From Alphaproteobacteria bacterium (lineage in GTDB: Bacteria > Pseudomonadota > Alphaproteobacteria > Sphingomonadales > Emcibacteraceae), in assembly GCA_030428615.1 (NCBI GenBank), contig JAUIDN010000007.1, positions 62,001 to 126,000 of the forward strand: a stretch of DNA of 64,000 nucleotides. The letters are read 5' to 3'. Below, piece after piece: positions 1-8,468 of this stretch (position 1 is the first letter of the stretch; each line of letters opens with the position of its first letter). The position numbers and the translations under genes were made by a program. The notes beneath the pieces were generated by a model. That model had not been told where the DNA came from and searched no databases. It saw only the letters and a list, made by a program, of their open reading frames with translations.

Positions 1-2546
1 GGGCGCGGGGCCGTCAGGAAACTATGTTTCTGGGCTCTGAAACCATTCGCCCGCTTATAAAACGTCTTGTGCCCGATGTGGAATTTATTACCCGACCCAG
101 ATTTTCCGAATTGATTTATGTCGAACCGAAAAAATTGAGCCGTCTGCCCCGCCGCAGTGCGCTGATCACATTCAGCACAAATAATGTTTACGCATATGCG
201 GAAATGCTGCGTCGAGCCAAGGGCGGAGTGGCTGTGGTAATGGGAGCACTAAGTCCAAGAACCAGAAACGCGCAGGTTGCGCTTTATCAGAACGGTGATG
301 TGGATCATGTGGTGGCGACAGACGCAATCGGTATGGGGCTTAATATGGATATTGATCATGTCTCCTTTGCCGCAACGTCAAAATTTGACGGCAGGCAGAT
401 GCGGGACTTGGTGCCGGCGGAGCTTTCCCAGATTGCCGGTCGTGCCGGGCGTTATATGAATAACGGTACTTTTGGGTGTCTGACGGAAGGGGCGGATTAC
501 CAGACAGGGCTTGATCCGGAAATGGTTTACGCGGTGGAAAATCATCAATTCGCGCCGCTGACCGTTTTGCAGTGGCGAAATGCATTCATTGACTTCAGCC
601 GTGCCGATGCTGTGATTCGTTCGCTTAACCACGTTCCGGACAGGTTCGGGCTAACGAGAACCATGGAAAAACTTGATATGGAAACCTTCCGAAAACTTTC
701 GGAAAATAGTAATATAAAACCCCTGTTAAATGGTACAGCGGCAGTGAAAATGTTGTGGGAAGTCTGTCAAATTCCCGATTTCAGACAGGTGTCGGACGAT
801 GAACATGCAAAGCTGTGTGCAGGCATTTATCGGCAGATTTCAGCGGATCACGGCGTGATCAAAGAAAGCTGGATTGCGGATATGATAAAGCCATATGACC
901 GTGTTACCGGTGATATTGATACGCTGTCGGCAAGGATCGCCCATGTTCGCACACTAACCTATATTTCCAATCGAAATGGCTGGTGCGAAAATCAAAAATA
1001 TTGGCAGGAAACAACAAGAAATATTGAAGACAGGCTATCAGATGCGCTACATGAACGTTTGACAAAACGCTTTGTAAGCAGGCGAACGTCTGTATTAATG
1101 CGGGAATTACGCCAAAAAGGAAAATTAATGGCAAATATTGAAACAGATGGCAGTGTATATGTAGAAGACCATTTTATTGGCAATATTGAAGGGTTTCATT
1201 TTAAAGAAGATGAAGGCGCGTTTGGCGAGGACAGCAAATTACTCCGCAACGCTGCGAGCAAAGTTCTTGCGGAAGAAATAAAAAAACGTGCAGATGACTT
1301 CAATATGGCCGAAGAAGGTGAAATAAGCCTGATATATGGTGACCCACTGACAAAAAGTACCATCAACTGGCGCGGCGTTGTCGTTGGCAGAATAGTCAAA
1401 GGCGCTTCTATTCTTGCGCCAAAAGCGATCGTCGTGCCCACTCCTGTACTTCTGGGAGATGCACTGAATATTGTTCAGGCGAAACTGGACAGGTGGCTCG
1501 CCGCGCACATCTCAGAAATTCTTGCCCCGCTTTTTGTCCTGCAGGAAGCCGTAAATGGGGCTAAGGATGAAAATGGTGAAGAGCGGATCAGCGGTATGGC
1601 GCGCGGCATTGCATTTCAGATGGTGGAGAAACTGGGTACGATTCCCAGAAGACTTATCGCCAAGGATTTCAAAGAAGTTGATAGCGCGGGAAGATTTCAG
1701 CTTAAGAAACTTGGTGTCTGGCTTGGAGCAGCCAGTCTGTATGTACCGGCGTTGCTGAAACCCGCACCGGCACAATTGCGGTTGTTTCTCTGGGCTTTAT
1801 ATAACGATCAGGATAAATTGCCGGATATCCCGCCTGCGGGACTTTGCACGATCAAAGTGGATAAGGGGGCGTCCCGCGTTTTTTATGAAGTATCCGGTTA
1901 TCGCGTTGTCGGGAATAATGCGGTTCGACTGGATATGCTTGAAAGACTGGCAAATGCGGCCCGTGAGTTATCAATGAAGGGGCAGTTCCCGATGGCCCCT
2001 GATCTGATGAGCCTCGTTGGAACCAGCGGTGATGATTTTATCGAAATTATGAATTATCTGGGATATGTGACAAAAGAATATGATGCCGCTGAAGCAGCAG
2101 AAATATTATCCAAACGCGACGATGCGAAAAAGGAGGGGGCGAAGACGGAAGAACAGGAAGCACCCGTCGCGGCAATAGGCGACAAGTCGCAGAAAGAAAC
2201 TGTTTCTGAACCCGCTGAAAAAGATCTAGCGGAAGAAAAGAATATAGAAGAAAAAGCGCTGGACACTGATCAGAAGACGGAACAAAAAGAAGCACCGGAA
2301 GTACCTGAAAAAGTGATTTTGTTTCGCCATCAGCCGGATAGTGTGCGCCCCAAAGGAAACCGAAACAACCGGCGATTTGTGCAGAAGCAGGGCAAGAAAC
2401 CGGATGTGAGAACGAAGTCGCAGAAGGGAAAGCCGGGAAGGCAGTTTTCAAAAAACCACGCGCAAAAACCCGCAGTTCTTGATCCGGATTCACCATTTGC
2501 GGCCCTAGCCGGACTGAAGGATCAAATGAAAGGCAAGAAGAAGTAA
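1..2546 (+). CDS. Helicase-related protein (Suv3-like), 5'-truncated
   Basis: C-terminal part of a DExH-type RNA/DNA helicase. The frame is open from base 3 with no stop, reading ARGRQETMFLGSETI before the first Met at 24, so the gene starts upstream of the window and the ATP-binding domain (Walker A, DExH) is missing here. What remains begins near the second RecA domain: SALITFST, then DHVVATDAIGMGLNMD and QIAGRAGRY, which are helicase motifs V and VI. A long accessory region follows. The last ~140 residues are a low-complexity tail, first Glu/Lys-rich, then Arg/Lys/Gln-rich, probably disordered and RNA-binding. It is directly followed by the S4-domain gene after a one-base gap, so the two are likely co-transcribed and act on structured RNA. 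The helicase assignment is firm; the RNA substrate is inferred from similarity to mitochondrial Suv3. Confidence 0.88.
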   Translation, partial: ARGRQETMFLGSETIRPLIKRLVPDVEFITRPRFSELIYVEPKKLSRLPRRSALITFSTNNVYAYAEMLRRAKGGVAVVMGALSPRTRNAQVALYQNGDVDHVVATDAIGMGLNMDIDHVSFAATSKFDGRQMRDLVPAELSQIAGRAGRYMNNGTFGCLTEGADYQTGLDPEMVYAVENHQFAPLTVLQWRNAFIDFSRADAVIRSLNHVPDRFGLTRTMEKLDMETFRKLSENSNIKPLLNGTAAVKMLWEVCQIPDFRQVSDDEHAKLCAGIYRQISADHGVIKESWIADMIKPYDRVTGDIDTLSARIAHVRTLTYISNRNGWCENQKYWQETTRNIEDRLSDALHERLTKRFVSRRTSVLMRELRQKGKLMANIETDGSVYVEDHFIGNIEGFHFKEDEGAFGEDSKLLRNAASKVLAEEIKKRADDFNMAEEGEISLIYGDPLTKSTINWRGVVVGRIVKGASILAPKAIVVPTPVLLGDALNIVQAKLDRWLAAHISEILAPLFVLQEAVNGAKDENGEERISGMARGIAFQMVEKLGTIPRRLIAKDFKEVDSAGRFQLKKLGVWLGAASLYVPALLKPAPAQLRLFLWALYNDQDKLPDIPPAGLCTIKVDKGASRVFYEVSGYRVVGNNAVRLDMLERLANAARELSMKGQFPMAPDLMSLVGTSGDDFIEIMNYLGYVTKEYDAAEAAEILSKRDDAKKEGAKTEEQEAPVAAIGDKSQKETVSEPAEKDLAEEKNIEEKALDTDQKTEQKEAPEVPEKVILFRHQPDSVRPKGNRNNRRFVQKQGKKPDVRTKSQKGKPGRQFSKNHAQKPAVLDPDSPFAALAGLKDQMKGKKK

Positions 2547-2547
2547 T

Positions 2548-2943
2548 ATGCCCTCTCAAAAGGACGCCCAAAGGATTGATATTTGGCTTTGGTATGCGCG
2601 CTTTTATAAAACCAGATCGCTCGCCACAAAAATGGTGCGTGGTGGTAAAGTCCGGTTAAACGGAAATATATGTAAAAAATCAAGCACATTGGTATCTGTT
2701 TCTGATGTCTTGACGTTCGCACGGGCCGATGAAATTTTAATTGCCCGCGTGCGGGAACTTGGGTCCCGCAGAGGTCCCGCTACCGAAGCACAGCAATTAT
2801 ACGAAGACCTCACCCCGCCGAAAGAGCCAAAGATGCAGGCAAGAACGAATAACGCCCGTATCGCCTCACGCGAAAAGGGGTCAGGTAGGCCAACAAAAAG
2901 GGAGCGGCGCGCCATTGATAATTTGATGCAAAAGGAATTGTGA
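2548..2943 (+). CDS. S4-domain RNA-binding protein (Hsp15-like)
   Basis: A 131-residue basic protein with an N-terminal S4 fold (residues ~5-65): RIDIWLWYARFYKTRS and VRGGKVRLNGN are the typical S4/Hsp15 signature. The C-terminal third is rich in Arg/Lys and likely disordered. The E. coli relative Hsp15 recognises stalled 50S subunits carrying nascent peptide. The gene starts one base after the helicase stop, so translation is probably coupled; this pair is a common alphaproteobacterial arrangement. Ribosome rescue is inferred from the family. No separate promoter or terminator is obvious between it and the helicase. Confidence 0.85.
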   Translation: MPSQKDAQRIDIWLWYARFYKTRSLATKMVRGGKVRLNGNICKKSSTLVSVSDVLTFARADEILIARVRELGSRRGPATEAQQLYEDLTPPKEPKMQARTNNARIASREKGSGRPTKRERRAIDNLMQKEL

Positions 2944-3196
2944 TTCGCGGCTAATTTGTTAAACCTGCCCTTTATTACGTTTCTGCGTTGTATCGGGCTG
3001 CGTTCAATTATTAACCATTACAAAGCTTCATTTTCAGTATCTTAGAATATTATTGAACGATAATTTACTTCGAACGTCAAATGTAATGCAGTATTTTGTT
3101 AACCCGAAATTGGTATAATTTTGAAGAAAGAAGCTATTTGTGGTATGAGTAGGAAATATTTCTTGTGATTTGCAAAGAGCTTGTGAGTTTGAATTT

Positions 3197-3865
3197 ATGG
3201 TGGGCAAAGTGAGTATTAAAAGAAATTTATTGGGTGTTTTGGGGACAGTCTGTCTGTCTTTTTCAGGTTTTATTTCCGGTGCGAATGCGGCGACGTTAGA
3301 TTTTACCGAAGCAGCCTTTATTGGCACAAACGGGTCTGTCGCGGGGACAACCTATTCCATAACAAGTAATGGTGCGCTCAACTGGTTTGAAAGCCAGGAC
3401 GGTAGCACATGCGTTGGTTTGGCATGTGTTCGCGATGGCCTTGGTGTGGGCGATGACGAAATTACCATTGGCGGCGAATATGTCAGGATTGATTTCGGGC
3501 AAATGGTTCGGGTTACGGGTTTTGCATTTTTAGACCTGTTCTCCAGCTTTAACGGTAACAACCGTGAAAGAGCCGTTGTTACCTACGGAAGCGGATCAAT
3601 GTTTTTCGATTCACTTCTGAGCGAAACCCCTTCGGGTGACAGCGGCTTTCTGGCAGCGTATGGTTTGGATATTGTCACGGACTATCTGATTTTTACAGCG
3701 GGGGGCACAAATGATAATTTTGGTCAGGACGATTACGCGCTGGCCGCGGTTAACGTGTCGGCCGTGCCTTTACCACCGGCCTTGATTATGTTTGGTGCTG
3801 CTATGGGCGGAATTGGATTTCTTGCGCGTAAACGCAGGAAAGAAAATAATAAGGCATTTAAATAA
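3197..3865 (+). CDS. VPLPA-CTERM (PEP-CTERM-type) sorting-domain protein
   Basis: A secreted protein of ~222 residues. The N-terminus has a Sec signal peptide (basic start, long hydrophobic stretch, cleavage near ANA-A). The C-terminus is a sorting signal: VPLPPALIMFGAAMGG, a short membrane helix, then a basic tail (ARKRRKE). Proteins with this tripartite tail are processed by exosortases and end up at the surface or in exopolysaccharide. No exosortase gene lies in the window. The body is Gly/Ser/Asp-rich and probably a beta-sandwich; function unknown. An in-frame TTG lies at 3170, but ATG 3197 or GTG 3209 (behind GGTGGG) fit the signal peptide better. The 253 bases upstream are AT-rich and hold no other gene. 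Confidence 0.82.
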   Translation: MVGKVSIKRNLLGVLGTVCLSFSGFISGANAATLDFTEAAFIGTNGSVAGTTYSITSNGALNWFESQDGSTCVGLACVRDGLGVGDDEITIGGEYVRIDFGQMVRVTGFAFLDLFSSFNGNNRERAVVTYGSGSMFFDSLLSETPSGDSGFLAAYGLDIVTDYLIFTAGGTNDNFGQDDYALAAVNVSAVPLPPALIMFGAAMGGIGFLARKRRKENNKAFK

Positions 3866-3947
3866 TAGTTTTCAAAACTTTTTATCTAATTTTAAAATCA
3901 TATTAAGTGGTTTTCGATAAGATTCCCTTGAAAGATAAGGATTTTTC

Positions 3948-4469
3948 ATGGGAATAGTTTTCAAAACCATCTTATTTGGGCTTATTGCGTCCGTTTTTAT
4001 TTCCTATTATGGCGATGAAATTGTGCATGTTCTGACAAATGAGGCTGTACTTTCCAGTGACAAAGCCTCTGGGGGACGGGCGGCGGCTTCCGGTATTGTT
4101 AACACTGTTCAGGTACCAATGCATCGGGATGGCCACTATTGGCTGGATGTGAATGTGAACGGAAATAGAACCCGATTTGTTGTGGACACGGGTGCTACCT
4201 ATATGACACTTAGTTATGATGATGCCCGCAGACTTGATATACCTTATTTCGAAAGTGACTATAATATCGTGGTGAATACGGCCGCAGGTCAAACCACGAT
4301 GGCAGAAGTTACTTTGGATGTTGTAAATGTTGATGCCATTGAGCTTTACGATGTTAAAGCATTTATCGCTCGTGAAGGCATGCTTTCCGTGTCGCTTCTC
4401 GGGATGAATTTCTTAAATAGACTGGACCGATTTGAGTTTGTAGATCAGCAACTTATCCTCGAACAATAG
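3948..4469 (+). CDS. Clan AA retropepsin-like aspartic protease, membrane anchored
   Basis: A 173-residue protein with one N-terminal membrane segment (~residues 5-20) followed by a single retropepsin-type domain. The catalytic motif is VVDTGATYMTLS (D-T-G-A), and the second psi-loop motif is LLGMNFL near the C-terminus. A single domain implies a homodimeric active site, as in retroviral proteases and the bacterial TIGR02281 group. The ATG follows AAGATAAGGA. Periplasmic location is inferred from the anchor. Substrate unknown. It lies alone between the VPLPA-CTERM gene and the TetR gene. Confidence 0.82.
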   Translation: MGIVFKTILFGLIASVFISYYGDEIVHVLTNEAVLSSDKASGGRAAASGIVNTVQVPMHRDGHYWLDVNVNGNRTRFVVDTGATYMTLSYDDARRLDIPYFESDYNIVVNTAAGQTTMAEVTLDVVNVDAIELYDVKAFIAREGMLSVSLLGMNFLNRLDRFEFVDQQLILEQ

Positions 4470-4489
4470 CTTATGTTATAATATTTATA

Positions 4490-4517
4490 TTGACACTGTA
4501 AACATTATTCCTAGAAT
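4490..4517 (+). promoter_or_regulatory. Candidate sigma-70 promoter of the TetR gene
   Basis: TTGACA at 4490-4495, a 16-base spacer and TAGAAT at 4512-4517 form a near-consensus housekeeping promoter 30 bases before the TetR start codon. The GGGGAG at 4525-4530 is 16 bases from the ATG, which is long for a Shine-Dalgarno, so the leader is very short or nearly leaderless in effect. Confidence 0.55.
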
Positions 4518-4546
4518 ATTCTTCGGGGAGCATTATATAAGTTAGC

Positions 4547-5158
4547 ATGAATACAAAAAAATCGACATACCATCACGGGAATCTGCGTGAAGTGCTTATC
4601 TCCTCCGCGCTTGAAATTCTGAAAGACGGCACATTACAGGACCTTAGTTTAAGGGCGCTGGCACGTAAGGCAGGCGTTTCGCAAACTGCGCCCTACCGGC
4701 ATTTTGAAGACAAAGAAGCTTTGATTGTTGTTCTTATTCAGGAAGGATCCTGCATATTACAGGAAGAAATGCGCGCGGCGAGTGAATCTACTAATGATCC
4801 GGTAGAGCGTTTGATCAATCTGGGGATTGCCTATTATAACTTTGCAGAAGCGCACCCGGCGCATTTCAGGCTGATGTTTGGCGGCAGTCTTGAATGTAAG
4901 GAAAAATACACTTCTTTGATTGAAATCGAACAAAAAGGTTATGAAATAGTGCAGTTTGTGATCGGGGAATGCATGAAGCTGCCTAATGCACCAAGAAAGC
5001 CACCTGAATTGGTTCGATTGGCCTGCTGGTCTTTGGTGCACGGGCTTGCTACTCTTCTTCTAAATGATGTCCACAGTGATGATATCCCGAAAGAAGAGGA
5101 TAAAAGAGCTGTTGTAAGCGAAGTTGTCTCGCTTTATACAAGAGCAATATTTGAATAA
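4547..5158 (+). CDS. TetR/AcrR-family transcriptional regulator
   Basis: A 203-residue repressor-type protein. Residues ~10-60 are a TetR helix-turn-helix: LSLRALARKAGVSQTAPYRHF is close to the family consensus, including the Y-R-H-F recognition helix. The C-terminal ligand domain resembles the WHG group (LACWSLVHGLATLLL). The ATG at 4547 is the most upstream possible, since TAA lies in frame at 4538. TerB follows 14 bases after the stop, so the two are probably co-transcribed. Ligand and target are not visible. Confidence 0.9.
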   Translation: MNTKKSTYHHGNLREVLISSALEILKDGTLQDLSLRALARKAGVSQTAPYRHFEDKEALIVVLIQEGSCILQEEMRAASESTNDPVERLINLGIAYYNFAEAHPAHFRLMFGGSLECKEKYTSLIEIEQKGYEIVQFVIGECMKLPNAPRKPPELVRLACWSLVHGLATLLLNDVHSDDIPKEEDKRAVVSEVVSLYTRAIFE

Positions 5159-5172
5159 AAGGGTAATATAAC

Positions 5173-5637
5173 GTGTCCATTTTTGCAAAACTTGGCAGCA
5201 TTTTTAACGAGGATGCTAACGTATCAGCAACGGTCAGCAAAGTGGATGCTGAAAAGCTTGCGGCGGCAGCATTAATGGTTGAGGTGGCGGTTCAGGATGG
5301 TGAATTCGATGAAGCGGAAAGACGGACCATCGAAAAAATTCTGAAAGAAAAACTAAAACTGTCAGCGGACGATGCTGATGAACTCCTTAGAAAAGCAGAA
5401 GACAAACAAAGTCAATCCATCCAGATACTCTCATTTACCAGAGAGATAAAAAATCATTTTGATGATCAGGGGCGCGCAAATATTATGGAAATGCTTTGGG
5501 AAGTTGTATTTGCGGATAAAGAAGAAGATAATTACGAAAGCAATCTGATGAGGCGGATTGCGGGGCTGCTTTATATTTCCGACAAACAAAGCGGGGATAT
5601 ACGCAAGAAGGTTATGAGACGTAGAAACCTTCTTTAA
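5173..5637 (+). CDS. TerB-family tellurite resistance-like protein
   Basis: A 154-residue all-helical protein with a TerB domain (~residues 28-140): LAAAALMVEVAVQDGEFDEAER is the conserved acidic first helix that carries the putative metal-binding acidic residues in this family. The start is GTG at 5173 just after the TetR stop. TerB-fold proteins occur in many stress contexts; no other ter gene is present, so tellurite resistance should not be assumed. It may be regulated by the neighbouring TetR protein. Confidence 0.8.
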   Translation: MSIFAKLGSIFNEDANVSATVSKVDAEKLAAAALMVEVAVQDGEFDEAERRTIEKILKEKLKLSADDADELLRKAEDKQSQSIQILSFTREIKNHFDDQGRANIMEMLWEVVFADKEEDNYESNLMRRIAGLLYISDKQSGDIRKKVMRRRNLL

Positions 5638-5675
5638 TAATCACCCGTTTTCTTTAATAAACTGAAAGGGGCGGT

Positions 5676-5981
5676 ATGATTCTGGAAGTGGCAATTCTGA
5701 ATGTAAAATCCGACATGATGGATGATTTTGAATGTGCTTTTGAGAAGGCGCAAAAAATTATAGCCCAAATGGATGGTTACATTAATCATCAGCTTCAGAA
5801 ATCGGTGGAAACCAGAGGACGGTATATTCTTCTGGTCAACTGGAGAAGTATTGAAGACCATGAAATAGGGTTTCGTCAGTCGGCGGAATATAAAGAATGG
5901 CGCACCCTTCTGCATCATTTTTATGATCCATTTCCTGATGTGGAACATTATGAAAAACTGTTTCAAAGCGGGCAGATATAG
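5676..5981 (+). CDS. Antibiotic biosynthesis monooxygenase (ABM) superfamily protein
   Basis: A 101-residue dimeric alpha-beta barrel-type protein. It begins MILEVAILNVK and contains GYINHQLQKS..GRYILLVNWRS and HEIGFRQSAEYKEWR, which match the ABM/YgiN layout of a beta-strand, helix, and hydrophobic pocket. Members are small quinol or haem monooxygenases, or purely structural. AAGGGGCGG precedes the ATG. No cofactor or substrate can be inferred. It lies just upstream of fdxA but with an independent promoter in between. Confidence 0.75.
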   Translation: MILEVAILNVKSDMMDDFECAFEKAQKIIAQMDGYINHQLQKSVETRGRYILLVNWRSIEDHEIGFRQSAEYKEWRTLLHHFYDPFPDVEHYEKLFQSGQI

Positions 5982-6022
5982 AGGACCGGTGACAGTTGTG
6001 AAAGATTATTTCAAGAATCGAT

Positions 6023-6050
6023 TTGACGTGCTCGATAAAAGTGCTATATG
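6023..6050 (+). promoter_or_regulatory. Candidate sigma-70 promoter of fdxA
   Basis: TTGACG at 6023-6028, a 16-base spacer and TATATG at 6045-6050, followed by AGGAGAG at 6093-6099 and the ATG at 6104. Good spacing supports an independent promoter for the ferredoxin. Confidence 0.5.
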
Positions 6051-6103
6051 CAATTTATATGGTATAGATATTTAATTCGACAATTGTAATTTAGGAGAGC
6101 TCA

Positions 6104-6442
6104 ATGACATATGTCGTCACAGAAGCATGTATTAATTGCAAATTTACAGACTGTGTTGAGGTTTGCCCGGTTGACTGTTTTTATGAAGGTGAGAACATGT
6201 TGATTATTAACCCAAGCGAATGTATCGATTGCGGCGTGTGTGAGCCGGAGTGTCCCGCGGAAGCAATTTTGCCTGATACTGAAGACGGGATGGACCGTTG
6301 GGTTGAGCTCGCGGAAAAGTATTCTGATGACTGGCCTAATATTACAGAACAGAAAGATCCGATGCCGGGTGCTGATGATGTAATTTCGGAATCTGATAAA
6401 TTCAGCAAATACTTTAGCGATAACCCTGGCGAGGGATCATAA
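6104..6442 (+). CDS. fdxA: 7Fe-8S ferredoxin FdxA
   Basis: A 112-residue cytosolic electron carrier. The N-terminal half holds the two clusters: C-x2-C-x4-C-x3-CP ([13 protein letters not shown]) in the modified spacing that binds a [3Fe-4S] cluster, and [12 protein letters not shown], a normal [4Fe-4S] motif. The C-terminal ~50 residues are the acidic extension typical of proteobacterial FdxA (Azotobacter FdI type). Strong ribosome-binding site (AGGAGAG). The order fdxA then carD is frequent in Alphaproteobacteria. It could serve the ferredoxin-type dehydrogenase encoded at 54.7 kb, but that is speculation. Confidence 0.95.
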   Translation: MTYVVTEACINCKFTDCVEVCPVDCFYEGENMLIINPSECIDCGVCEPECPAEAILPDTEDGMDRWVELAEKYSDDWPNITEQKDPMPGADDVISESDKFSKYFSDNPGEGS

Positions 6443-6811
6443 AAGGTAACGTTTCTTTTAACGCACCTTTGTTTCATAAAGTGATCCTTATATTACGTGT
6501 GAGATAAAGGGTGTATTTTTTATTAAAATTATGTTACAATCTGCCCCGATAGAACTCGATTGTTTGATAGGGAAGAGAATAACTTACTGATTCCACGCTA
6601 TTAATTTTTGAAATACTAATTTATTTTGTCAGAGCGTTTTGAGGCTTTGATAGGGTTTTTGCGTAATTTTTTTATTTTGAAGTATGTTTTAGGCTGTGAT
6701 CAGCGGTTGTTCTGAATGATTGTGTGATATTTTGTGTAATGTGAAGAATGCTCAAGTGTCGTGTTCCCTGATTGTGAAAGATGGCTTGAGTAAATACGGA
6801 GAGTTATATTA
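6443..6811. other. AT-rich intergenic region between fdxA and carD
   Basis: 369 bases with no ORF of note. An imperfect hairpin AAAGGT...ACCTTT (6442-6470) follows fdxA but lacks a T-tract, so termination there is weak or absent. The rest is T/G-rich and probably carries the carD promoter, but no confident -35/-10 pair stands out. GGAGAG at 6799-6804 serves carD. I see no conserved RNA structure. Confidence 0.5.
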
Positions 6812-7324
6812 ATGGCTAAAACTGAAAAATTGGACTTTTCCATCGACCAGAACATCGTTTACCCAAAACATGGGGTTGGAAATATAACTGACATACAGGT
6901 TCAGGAAATTTCCGGAATGTCGATAGAATTATATGTTATTCGATTTGAGCGTGAAAGAATGACATTGAGAGTTCCGACAGATAAAGCGGTCGGTGTTGGA
7001 ATGAGATGTATTTCTGATAAAGAGACAATGGATAAAGCATTTGAAACGCTAAAAGGCAAAGCGAAAATAAAACGGACAATGTGGAGCCGACGTGCTCAGG
7101 AATATGAAACAAAAATCAATTCCGGCAGCGTTATATTCCTGGCTGAGGTTGTTCGCGACCTTTATCGTAGCGGTGACCAGTCAGAGCAATCCTACAGCGA
7201 GCGCCAAATTTTTGAAGCGGCGATCAGTCGCCTGGCGAGAGAAGTGGCCGCTGTTGAGGAAATTTGCGAAAAAGAGGCTTTGATAAAATTGGAAAGTGTT
7301 TTATCACCCGAGATAGCAGCATAG
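6812..7324 (+). CDS. carD: CarD family transcriptional regulator
   Basis: A 170-residue RNA-polymerase-binding protein. Residues ~12-70 form the CarD/TRCF RID fold (IVYPKHGVGNITDIQ, then YVIRFERERMTLRVP), which contacts the RNAP beta subunit. The helical C-terminal part (WSRRAQEYETKINSG) is the DNA-minor-groove binding region that stabilises open complexes at rRNA and stress promoters. In Alphaproteobacteria CarD (CdnL) is needed for normal growth and metabolism. A strong intrinsic terminator follows at 7347. Confidence 0.95.
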   Translation: MAKTEKLDFSIDQNIVYPKHGVGNITDIQVQEISGMSIELYVIRFERERMTLRVPTDKAVGVGMRCISDKETMDKAFETLKGKAKIKRTMWSRRAQEYETKINSGSVIFLAEVVRDLYRSGDQSEQSYSERQIFEAAISRLAREVAAVEEICEKEALIKLESVLSPEIAA

Positions 7325-7346
7325 TTTGAACATAATTGATAATTAG

Positions 7347-7376
7347 AAAAAGCCTGCTTTTATGCAGGCTTTTTTT
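7347..7376 (+). terminator. Intrinsic terminator of carD
   Basis: AGCCTGC and GCAGGCT pair around a TTTTAT loop, flanked by A5 and followed by T6-7. This is a textbook rho-independent terminator 22 bases after the carD stop. Confidence 0.92.
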
Positions 7377-7442
7377 GTTTCAAAATAACTATATTGTTGA
7401 TAAATATTTTTGCAGAATATTTAAGCGGAGAAATGAGATTTA

Positions 7443-8270
7443 ATGAATAAGAACGATTTGTCGGGCTTGGACGATAACAGATATGGTCTATTAAGGAACG
7501 CCAAACGTATTTGGGCTGTCGGTTCTATTCATGGACAGCTTGCGGAGCTGAGTTCCGTTCATAAAATACTCATCTCAAAATTTCGGCGGGGAGATAAACT
7601 CGTTTATCTAGGAAATTATTTTGGTGACACGGACCTGAATAAAGACACTATTGACGAGCTCCTGATAACGCGGCGCAGGATCATGTCGCTACCCGAAGTC
7701 TTCATGCCGGAAGATTTTGTTTATTTGCGAGGGGCTCGCGAAGAAATGTTTTTTAAGCTGTTGCAGCTACATTTTGCCCCCAACCCTGTGGAAGTCATGG
7801 AGTGGTTACTTGATCACGGTATGGGTCAGGCGATTTCCGCTTACGGTGAAAATGAAAAAACCGCGCGCGCAATAGTGCGTCAGGGAACCATGGCGTTAAC
7901 GCGCTGGACGAACACTATTCGAAGACAGATACAGGCCTGTCCCGGTCATATCGACCTTACAAGCTGCTTGAAGCGGGCCTGTATGACTGATGACGGTAAT
8001 CTTCTTTTTGTGCATGCATGTGTTGACCCCACCCGCCCTCTTACTATGCAAAAAGATCAGTTCTGGTGGGATAGCGGACGGTTTGGCCAAATTAATCAGA
8101 AGTTCTCGGATTTTTCAAAAGTGATCAGAGGATATGATCATTCAAATAAGGGCGTTGATCTTGAAAGCGAGTTCACGGCAACCATTGACGGTGGATGCGG
8201 CCGTGGCGGCAAACTTCATGCGGTATGTTTTGCACCGGACGGCTCGAAACAAGATGAAATAACCGGTTGA
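7443..8270 (+). CDS. PPP-type metallophosphatase-fold protein with degenerate active site
   Basis: A 275-residue cytosolic protein with the layout of serine/threonine phosphatase 1/bis-tetraphosphatase enzymes. The signature blocks are present but altered: VGSIHG at 26-31 in place of GDIHG, GNYFGDT at 57-63 in place of GDxxDRG, RGAREE at 96-101 in place of GNHE, and RGYDHS in place of HGH. FVHACVDP keeps the VHAG-like histidine. Thus the Asp of block I, the bridging Asp of block II and the Asn/His of block III are all lost. The fold should persist but two-metal catalysis is unlikely. GGAGAAATGAG precedes the ATG. The gene follows carD across a terminator. Possible role as a binding or regulatory pseudophosphatase. 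Confidence 0.75.
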   Translation: MNKNDLSGLDDNRYGLLRNAKRIWAVGSIHGQLAELSSVHKILISKFRRGDKLVYLGNYFGDTDLNKDTIDELLITRRRIMSLPEVFMPEDFVYLRGAREEMFFKLLQLHFAPNPVEVMEWLLDHGMGQAISAYGENEKTARAIVRQGTMALTRWTNTIRRQIQACPGHIDLTSCLKRACMTDDGNLLFVHACVDPTRPLTMQKDQFWWDSGRFGQINQKFSDFSKVIRGYDHSNKGVDLESEFTATIDGGCGRGGKLHAVCFAPDGSKQDEITG

Positions 8271-8468
8271 TGAATACGACTTCATAATTCTGAAGTGTAT
8301 TTGAGACAGATTAATCTTAAATTGAGATAAAGTGATAATTTGCTACTGGCGTTCAGGGGGGGAGTCGGCTATTTTATTTTTTGGAAGATATTCAACATAA
8401 TGGAGAATCCATCGACCAAAAGAAAATAATAACAGGTTGATTGGGTTAAAGAACATAAGAGTATTTAA

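Noticed and set aside
2047-2571. Long antisense ORF (174 codons) across the helicase tail
   Set aside because: Lies opposite the low-complexity tail of the helicase and has no recognisable motif or ribosome-binding site; it is a shadow of the biased codons.
3001-3059. Inverted repeat CGTTCAAT ... ATTGAACG upstream of the VPLPA gene
   Set aside because: Eight-base arms with a 43-base loop in AT-rich DNA, no T-tract and no promoter-like neighbour; too weak to call.
6442-6470. Possible terminator after fdxA
   Set aside because: Stem of only six pairs with many A-T and no T-run; not a convincing intrinsic terminator.
8279-8296. ACTTCA/TGAAGT hairpin after the phosphatase-like gene
   Set aside because: Six-base stem with no T-tract; could be chance.
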